NCBI GenBank assembly: GCA_039808665.1
Contig: JBDHTO010000003.1
Coordinates: 1 to 31,864 of the forward strand
Source of the DNA: JBDHTO01 sp039808665
GTDB lineage: Bacteria; Pseudomonadota; Alphaproteobacteria; Paracaedibacterales; JAKBAR01
Direction: 5' to 3'
Length of the DNA stretch: 31,864 bases
Shown here in pieces: positions 23,088 to 29,372 of the stretch (positions are counted from its first letter, which is position 1; each line of letters begins with the position of its first letter). The position numbers were made by a program, and so were the translations under genes. The notes beneath the pieces were generated by a model, which saw only the letters and a program-made list of their open reading frames with translations, was not told where the DNA came from and did not search any database.

Positions 23088-24741
23088 AAGATTCGTGAAC
23101 CGCAACATAGATGGGTTTAAAGAGATACTGAATAAGAGTTTTGTGATCTGTCTCAATATCTGCCTGAACGGTCATGCCGGGTGTTACATGATTTTTATTG
23201 GCGTCAGGTCCTACGTAATATTTATGAAGGCTCACAAAAACGCGGTAGTAGGGATTATTCTTATCATCCAAAAACGTTGTGGCTGAAACAGATTTGACTT
23301 TTCCTTCGATACCCCCAAAACGTGGGTATTCATAGGCGGTTACTTTGACAAGAACTTTTTGTCCCTCTCTGAGTCGACCAACATCCTTTGGAAGGACGCG
23401 CGCTTCCACTTCCATACTATCTTTGGGGACAATTTGAAGGATTTCTGCGCCAGGCTGAATCACACCTTGAAGGGTTGTGTTTTTCAATCCCTTAACAATA
23501 CCACTGCTAGGGGCTCTAATCTCCAGTCGAGACACACGATCTTGGAGTTTGAGCATAGATTCTTTAATTTGTGCAATTTCTGCCGTGACATTGCCCATCT
23601 CAACAAGTGCTTCGTTGCGAAGGCGTGTATTTAACTCAATCAACCGGCTTTCTATTTCTGAAATCGCTTGATGAGTTTCCTGAAGGGAGTTTTTCGCTTG
23701 ATTCAAGTCGACAAGAACTTCCGCGAGGCTATCTTCTGCGGCACGGTATTCTGTTCCGGTTTTGAGACGTTTTCCATAGAGGTCCTGTAATACATCTCTT
23801 TGTTTTGTCAAAACATCTACGCGATGTTTAAGGTCTAGAAGACGTCCCTCCTGAACAGCAAGAGCAGATTTTTTCTGCTCAATTTGCTTTTGAATAATTT
23901 CTCGTTGATCGTCACGATTTTTCTTTTGCATCTCAAAAATAGCTTCTTGGTCATTAATGAGATTTTGGTATTCAGCTCCAAATTGTTGGAAATTTGGCGT
24001 CTGATCAAGGCCCACTGCGCGAAGTCTTTCTGCACGGATGCGAAGGGCGGCTTCTCTGGTCTTAAGTTGTTCAAGTTCTGATATGGCGGCTTTTTCGTCA
24101 AGGCGCAGGAGAACATCACCTTCTTTAACCTCGCTTCCATCTTGAACAAAAATTTCCTTAACAATACCTCCTTCGAGGTGTTGAATCGTTTTGACAAAGG
24201 AGGATGGAATAATCTGGCCCGGTGCTACAGCCACCTCGGTTATGGGTGTAAGCGATGCCCAAATGAGGAATGCCAGCACCATAAACATGACCACAAAAAT
24301 GTTAATGCGGCTTCCTCTGGGGGGCTCACCCTCTTCGAGAGCAATAGGCTTGCTGAGACTAGGTAAACGGTTTTTGACAAGGGTGACTTGATCAAAAATG
24401 TCTTTGGAAAATCCACCCGCTGTGGGCTGTTTCTCCATGGATAGCTTTTTCTTTTGAGAGGGCGAGTCCTCTATGACATCTGGTTGTTTAGTTGGCCCTG
24501 ATTCTTTTGGCTGCGAGGTTGTCATGGGTTTGTCTATCGCTTCTGTGGAAGTATTTTTTCTTTCTTGGGATCCGTTTTGTAGAGGGATTTTTATTTCCGA
24601 AGAGGATGGAGGTCTTAGTGAAAAGCGTTTTCTTTTTGCAGGAGATGCATCGTCTGCTGATGAATGGGAATTTTCAGCCAAAGTGCTATCGCCGACTTTT
24701 TGAGTGGGATGTGGGTTGGATGTTATTTTTTCTTTATCCAT
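23074..24741 (-). CDS. HlyD-type type I secretion membrane fusion protein with long N-terminal extension
   Basis: A 555-aa periplasmic adaptor that joins an inner-membrane ABC exporter to a TolC-like channel. The order is: a cytoplasmic, low-complexity, Ser/Pro/Lys-rich region (1-145), one membrane helix (146-166), the lipoyl-type half-motif VKTIQHLEGGIVKEIFVQDGSEVKEGDVLLRLD (about 183-215), a long coiled-coil hairpin (about 215-400), then the beta-barrel and HlyD C-terminal signature (PGMTVQADIETDHKTLIQYLFKPI). Usual HlyD cytoplasmic tails are 20-60 residues, so 145 is long. The ATG overlaps the ABC gene stop in TAATG, indicating translational coupling. Last gene of the export operon. Confidence 0.92.
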   Translation of the reverse strand: MDKEKITSNPHPTQKVGDSTLAENSHSSADDASPAKRKRFSLRPPSSSEIKIPLQNGSQERKNTSTEAIDKPMTTSQPKESGPTKQPDVIEDSPSQKKKLSMEKQPTAGGFSKDIFDQVTLVKNRLPSLSKPIALEEGEPPRGSRINIFVVMFMVLAFLIWASLTPITEVAVAPGQIIPSSFVKTIQHLEGGIVKEIFVQDGSEVKEGDVLLRLDEKAAISELEQLKTREAALRIRAERLRAVGLDQTPNFQQFGAEYQNLINDQEAIFEMQKKNRDDQREIIQKQIEQKKSALAVQEGRLLDLKHRVDVLTKQRDVLQDLYGKRLKTGTEYRAAEDSLAEVLVDLNQAKNSLQETHQAISEIESRLIELNTRLRNEALVEMGNVTAEIAQIKESMLKLQDRVSRLEIRAPSSGIVKGLKNTTLQGVIQPGAEILQIVPKDSMEVEARVLPKDVGRLREGQKVLVKVTAYEYPRFGGIEGKVKSVSATTFLDDKNNPYYRVFVSLHKYYVGPDANKNHVTPGMTVQADIETDHKTLIQYLFKPIYVAVHESFRER

Positions 24742-26801
24742 TATGCGGCTCCCTTCTCTTGTTCAATGAGAGCAAGCACTTTATCGGTGGGGCCGAAATA
24801 TTTCATTTTTCCATGGGAAAGGGCTAGGATTTTATCGGCCATTTTGAGGACACTTGGTCTATGTGTGACGATGACCATTGTTTTTTTTCCTCTCCATGAA
24901 TCGACAGTTTTCTTGAACCACGCGTCACCTTCGGCATCCAGATTGGATCCAGGCTCGTCAAAAATCAAGATAGAGCTTTTACGCAAATAAGCGCGCGCAA
25001 GAGATAATTTTTGTTGGAAGCCTGAATTCATGACACTTGTTGTTCGGTCTGTCAGGCGTGTTTCAAGTCCATTTGGAAGTTGTTGAATGTCGTCCCATAC
25101 AAACGCATCTTTGCATGCTTGAATAATATCCTCCCGAGATGCATCCGGTGCAGAAAGAAGAAGATTTTGCTCCACAGTACCGTGAAAAAACTGAATATTT
25201 TGAGGAACAAAAGCGAGTGTTTTGCGTAAATGGTTCACGGGAATTTGTTTTGTGTCTACACCGTCTAGAGAGATGCTACCTGCAATTGGTTGATAAAATC
25301 CTAACAGTAATTTAAGAAGTGTTGATTTACCTGAACCATTTTCACCCATAACACCGATCACCTCTCCAGGTTTTGCGTCCACAGTGACACCTTGAAGTGC
25401 AAGGTTTGGGCTTGTGGGGTAACGAAACGCAATATTGTCAATGTGGATAGATCCTACAAGCTTTCGCATAGGAACATGGCTGGGAGCGTATTGTTCAGCA
25501 GGAAGACTCATCAATTGATTGATCTGTTTCATTGTATTGATGGTTTGATCAAATTGACTGAGGAACATAAAGGCAGATTGAATGGGAGAAAGCGCGCGCC
25601 AAATGAGAAGGACAACTGCAACAAGACTTCCAACGGTCATGTCACCATCCATCACCCGGATTGCTCCCCAAATAACGGTGATAATGCCTGCTCCTTTAAT
25701 CAAAATTTGAGCAAGGTTTGTGGCATAAGCCATAACAATTTCGTTATTTTCTGAAGATTTTGTATGTACATAAGCTTTTTCCTCAAATCTCTTTGAGAAT
25801 GCAGATTCACCACCAAGATATTTTAGAGTGTTGATTTTTGAAAAAGCTTCTACAAGAAATGATACTTTTTCATTATGCGTAATACTAGAAAGCTTTGTTC
25901 CACCGCGAACCATAGGGAACACAATGACGCCAAGGATAGCAAAGCAGGCAAGAAGCGCGATAGGAATAATGGCAAGAGGTCCGCCTAGAAATGCAAGAAC
26001 AACGATAAAGAAAATAAAGAAGGGCCCCTCCATTACGAGTTGTGCAAGGGGGGAGGTGAAAAAATCACGAATGCTGTCAAACTGTTTGATACGTGCAATC
26101 TGATCGGGGACGGAGGCACTTTCAATCAAGTGATAGGGGAGTCTCAAAATTTTATTTACAACCGCTGTTCCAATAATCATGTTGAGGCGTGCGCCAATAT
26201 AGGCAAGATTTTTATTTTGTATGACATGCACAAAATGATGACATAAAAGTGCAAGCACGAGTCCATAAATTAAATAGTTTAATGTTTCATCGGATTTTGC
26301 AGGGATAGCCCAATCAAAAACGGCTCTGATGAACAAAGGGATGGTGAGAGCAAAAAGTGCATTAAAAACACCAATCCACAAAAGGTGATGTATTTGTTTT
26401 TTAAAGCGTGATGCGATGTCATGTAGCCATGACTTTGCTGTCTTGATTTCATTTCCGCCTGTATAAAAATAGCAAAGTGTTCCCTTGAGAGATGTAGATT
26501 TTGGGAACACGGAAATTTTCTCTGTCTCAATATCTTGCATATGAACGCCATCCTCATCGACGCCAAGCAAGATGTATGACTGATTTTTTGAGGAAAAAAA
26601 TCCTACGTGATTTGTTACTTTTCGCAAATTAATGGTTTGTGTCTGGCTTTCATAACCAAGATTGATAAAAACTTCACGTAATCCATCGAGATCGAGAGAG
26701 GTGGTCAGATGGGGTAGAGCTTCGAATATGGACCGACGATCCCCTTTCCATCCGAGGGCAGTGAGTAAGAGTGGTATGGCTTTAAAATAATTTGCACGCA
26801 T
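24741..26801 (-). CDS. Type I secretion ABC exporter with degenerate peptidase-like N-domain
   Basis: A 686-aa exporter subunit. Residues about 1-115 resemble a C39-peptidase-like domain without a catalytic cysteine, a form known to bind substrate without cleaving. Then come six membrane helices (about 140-420) and the nucleotide-binding domain: Walker A GENGSGKS (486-493), Q-loop FVPQ, signature NSGFQQ in place of LSGGQ (592-597), Walker B ILIFDEP and H-loop VTHR. The start is set at ATG 26801, 4 bp after the stop of the upstream ABC gene. A longer TTG reading from 26822 would overlap that gene by 17 bp and is less likely. It sits between a second ABC gene and hlyD. Confidence 0.9.
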   Translation of the reverse strand: MRANYFKAIPLLLTALGWKGDRRSIFEALPHLTTSLDLDGLREVFINLGYESQTQTINLRKVTNHVGFFSSKNQSYILLGVDEDGVHMQDIETEKISVFPKSTSLKGTLCYFYTGGNEIKTAKSWLHDIASRFKKQIHHLLWIGVFNALFALTIPLFIRAVFDWAIPAKSDETLNYLIYGLVLALLCHHFVHVIQNKNLAYIGARLNMIIGTAVVNKILRLPYHLIESASVPDQIARIKQFDSIRDFFTSPLAQLVMEGPFFIFFIVVLAFLGGPLAIIPIALLACFAILGVIVFPMVRGGTKLSSITHNEKVSFLVEAFSKINTLKYLGGESAFSKRFEEKAYVHTKSSENNEIVMAYATNLAQILIKGAGIITVIWGAIRVMDGDMTVGSLVAVVLLIWRALSPIQSAFMFLSQFDQTINTMKQINQLMSLPAEQYAPSHVPMRKLVGSIHIDNIAFRYPTSPNLALQGVTVDAKPGEVIGVMGENGSGKSTLLKLLLGFYQPIAGSISLDGVDTKQIPVNHLRKTLAFVPQNIQFFHGTVEQNLLLSAPDASREDIIQACKDAFVWDDIQQLPNGLETRLTDRTTSVMNSGFQQKLSLARAYLRKSSILIFDEPGSNLDAEGDAWFKKTVDSWRGKKTMVIVTHRPSVLKMADKILALSHGKMKYFGPTDKVLALIEQEKGAA

Positions 26802-26805
26802 TGCC

Positions 26806-28521
26806 TTATGTTCTCTCAACAATCGTCTTATTCTTTAATTCAAACACACGATCGGATAAACGCGCAATACTTGGTCGGTGTGTGATGAAAATGATCGTCA
26901 TGAGCCCTTTGAGCTCTTGCAGAAGATTCATAAAGTCTTGATCTCCCTCAAGGTCCAGGTTCGTGTTGGCTTCGTCCAAGATCAGTATCTTGGGAGCAAG
27001 AAGAAGAGCGCGCACGAGGCAGAGACGTTGTTGAATGCCAAGAGGGATATCAGAATCAAGGTGATTTCCAATAATCGTATTATAGCCGAGTGGAAGCTGA
27101 CTTACCCATTTATCAAGCCCCACACGCCGGCAGAGTGCCATGACGTGATCGGATTGTTGAAGGGGAGAAAAAAGCGTCAGATTTTCCATCACGGTACCCT
27201 TAAAAATTTGCCCTTTGGGTGAAAGATAAGCAATTTGACTTCGAAAATGAGGCATATTGATATCCGTAAGGGAATGGTCATCAATAATTACGTCTCCATC
27301 ATTTTGTTCTAGGCTACCGATAATAAGTTGAGAGAGCGTTGTTTTTCCTGTACCACTCTCTCCAATGATGGAAATAAATTCACCGGGATGGATGTGGAGG
27401 TTAACTCCTTTGAGGAGCTCTTTTTTTGATCCATCGTAAGAAAAATTGAGATTGTTGAGTTTGAGTCCCCCACGCAATTCTTTTTTATGACCGTGGTTTT
27501 TTTCCTGTGGTAACGAGAAAACATTCTTGTAGCGTTCTTTTGCAATTTTAAAATGCTGAAAGCGTGCCCACATGGAAAGACCCATTTGAATGGGCTGGAT
27601 CAGTCGATTGCTGAGGAATAGACATGCTGCCATGGCGCCAGGAGAAATAATGTTGTGAATCACGTCATAACCTGCAACGCAAATAATTGTTCCAAACAAA
27701 ACGCTGGAAAATGTGGATCCTACATCACGTGCCTCGCTGCTGAGCATATTAATTTTGTACTCAATATAAGAAGCCTGAAGGTTGATGCGCTCAAAACGCC
27801 TAAGGAAAAGTTCCTCCATACCCATGGATTTCATTGTGTAGTGGTTGTTCAAAATCTCAATCAAAAAGCTATATTTGCGGTCCCCAAGCTCTTGTCTCTG
27901 AAGAAGAGCTTGATGAAGTTTTTTCCCCACAACAACTGAAGCAATAACAAAAAGAAAAAGAATAACGCATGCTGAAATCGCAAGCATTTTTCCACCGAAG
28001 TAGGAAATAAGCACAAGAAAAAATATCAAAAAAGGAAGGTCTAGGAGAACTAAAAATCCTTGTCCAGCTAGGAATTCCTTGAGAGTTCCAAGGCTTTCCA
28101 TATTTTCGATATGCTCACCAATACCCATGCGGTTTAATTTAAAAAGATTACTTCCCATCAGGTGGCCGAATATTCCTGTTGATGCATTGTAGTCAAAACG
28201 CTGTCCGGCCCATCCAAGGATGTAACTTCGTGCAGTGCGTAAAATGGCCTCAAAAATAACAACAATCGTGACGCCAATTGCAAGGAGGGTAAGCGTTGTC
28301 GTGGCTTGATTGGGAATGATGCGATCATAAAGTTGAAGTATTAAAACAGGGACAACAACCGCAAAAAGATTGAGTCCAATCGTACTCAGGATGATGTCGA
28401 GTCTATGCCAGGGAAAGCTAATTTTAAGATTTTTATTTTCCTTAAATGAGGGTGCTTCTTTTTCAGAATTATCTTTTTGGAGTGTTTCTATCTGGTCTAT
28501 GGATGTTGTTTGAGCGCTCAT
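26806..28521 (-). CDS. Type I secretion-like ABC exporter, partner half-transporter
   Basis: A 571-aa ABC exporter: a polar N-terminus (1-35), six helices (about 40-300) and an ATPase domain with Walker A GESGTGKT (387-394), signature PLGIQ in place of LSGGQ (493-497), Walker B ILILDE (512-517) and H-loop ITHR (546-549). The Q-loop reads YLSPKGQIF where YVPQ is usual, so the Q-loop glutamine seems missing. No peptidase-like domain. Adjacent and coupled to the other ABC gene, it probably forms a heterodimer with it. First gene of the secretion cassette; a DUF4760-like gene precedes it by 83 bp. Confidence 0.9.
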   Translation of the reverse strand: MSAQTTSIDQIETLQKDNSEKEAPSFKENKNLKISFPWHRLDIILSTIGLNLFAVVVPVLILQLYDRIIPNQATTTLTLLAIGVTIVVIFEAILRTARSYILGWAGQRFDYNASTGIFGHLMGSNLFKLNRMGIGEHIENMESLGTLKEFLAGQGFLVLLDLPFLIFFLVLISYFGGKMLAISACVILFLFVIASVVVGKKLHQALLQRQELGDRKYSFLIEILNNHYTMKSMGMEELFLRRFERINLQASYIEYKINMLSSEARDVGSTFSSVLFGTIICVAGYDVIHNIISPGAMAACLFLSNRLIQPIQMGLSMWARFQHFKIAKERYKNVFSLPQEKNHGHKKELRGGLKLNNLNFSYDGSKKELLKGVNLHIHPGEFISIIGESGTGKTTLSQLIIGSLEQNDGDVIIDDHSLTDINMPHFRSQIAYLSPKGQIFKGTVMENLTLFSPLQQSDHVMALCRRVGLDKWVSQLPLGYNTIIGNHLDSDIPLGIQQRLCLVRALLLAPKILILDEANTNLDLEGDQDFMNLLQELKGLMTIIFITHRPSIARLSDRVFELKNKTIVERT

Positions 28522-28571
28522 TATCTGAATCTGAAAAATTCTTCATTTATTATCCCCATGATGGAGAGGTA

Positions 28572-28610
28572 TTTCTTAACGAAAAGTTAAGAAAGTTAAA
28601 TAAATTAACT
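28572..28610. repeat. Two adjacent AT-rich inverted repeats
   Basis: TTTCTTAAC with GTTAAGAAA (28572-28580 and 28586-28594, perfect 9-bp stem, 5-nt loop) is followed directly by AGTTAA with TTAACT (28594-28599 and 28605-28610, 5-nt loop). The second one includes the stop codon of the DUF4760-like gene. No T-run follows in the minus direction, so they are not clear terminators. They may stabilise or punctuate the message before the ABC genes. Confidence 0.6.
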
Positions 28611-29270
28611 ATTTTCTTCCCTAAGGTTTCTAAGGTCTTGAATAAGGAAATCAAAGCCTTGATACAGAAAACGGTCTGAGTAAAAGTGAACGCCCGAAGG
28701 GGAACCAAGAGTTCTGCGGTGTTCGATATATTTAGAAAGGTAATAGTAGTAACGTTCCAGGCTTCCTCCGAAAAGTTCTTCAATGACCACAATATTGATA
28801 TGCCCATGTCTATAGAGAGTCCCAAGTGTTTCCATGAACTCCAAAAGAGAAATAATCTGTGCAAATTTTTTAATGCTATCGAGTGATTTCTCTTCTGAGA
28901 GGAGTTGAATGGACTTGTTGATGTGATTCGACATTTTTGGCCCTTTGTATTGAAGGGCGAGATGATGGAGATAACATCGTGCTTCGAAAACGTCCTTTTG
29001 CATCCATTGCTCATTGAGGGAAATGAGAAATTGACCGCGTGTGGTGATTTCAGCTTCTCTTCCGGTTTTTTCAATGAGGGGGAGCTGCCAAAAGGCAATA
29101 AGCGCCAACAACATATTGGCAATAGCAGAAAGTGCTGTAAAAACAAGGGTTTGAAGGGGGAAATGAAATGCCTGATGTTGATGATAGGCAACAATAAGAC
29201 CAAGCGTTCCCGTGATAAGGCACGCAACGATAACAATGATCAAAATGCTTCTTTTTGTGTGAGACTGCAT
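28605..29270 (-). CDS. DUF4760-like membrane protein
   Basis: A 221-aa protein of unknown function with two N-terminal membrane helices (about 8-29 and 39-63) and a cytoplasmic helical domain. The domain carries features of DUF4760 proteins: FLISLNEQWMQKDVFEARCYLHHL, then LLEFMETLGTLYRHGHINIVVIEELFG, then LERYYYYLSKYIEHRR. No function is known for that family. Another long reading frame on the same strand (28550-29236) is a shadow; this frame is chosen for its sensible hydrophobic profile and family resemblance. It could share a transcript with the export genes 83 bp downstream, or be separated by the AT-rich hairpins at its 3' end. Confidence 0.8.
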   Translation of the reverse strand: MQSHTKRSILIIVIVACLITGTLGLIVAYHQHQAFHFPLQTLVFTALSAIANMLLALIAFWQLPLIEKTGREAEITTRGQFLISLNEQWMQKDVFEARCYLHHLALQYKGPKMSNHINKSIQLLSEEKSLDSIKKFAQIISLLEFMETLGTLYRHGHINIVVIEELFGGSLERYYYYLSKYIEHRRTLGSPSGVHFYSDRFLYQGFDFLIQDLRNLREENS

Positions 29271-29320
29271 AAAAACAGGGAAAAAGATCTTTGATTTTAA
29301 ACTAACAGCAAAAAATTGAT

Positions 29321-29349
29321 TTTTGCTTAACGCGAGGCGTGCCTATAAT
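29321..29349 (+). promoter_or_regulatory. Candidate promoter of the large exported protein
   Basis: A perfect -10 TATAAT (29344-29349) lies 24 nt before the GTG start at 29373. With 17-nt spacing the -35 would be TTTTGC (29321-29326), which is weak; TTGCTT (29323-29328) is better but leaves only 15 nt. The leader would be about 17 nt. Confidence 0.45.
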
Positions 29350-29372
29350 TAATCTGATATTTTATAACATCT

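Noticed and set aside
28550..29236. A 228-codon minus-strand frame over the DUF4760-like gene
   Set aside because: Its composition is Ser/Leu/Phe-rich without family features. The overlapping frame at 28605-29270 has clear membrane helices and DUF4760-like motifs.
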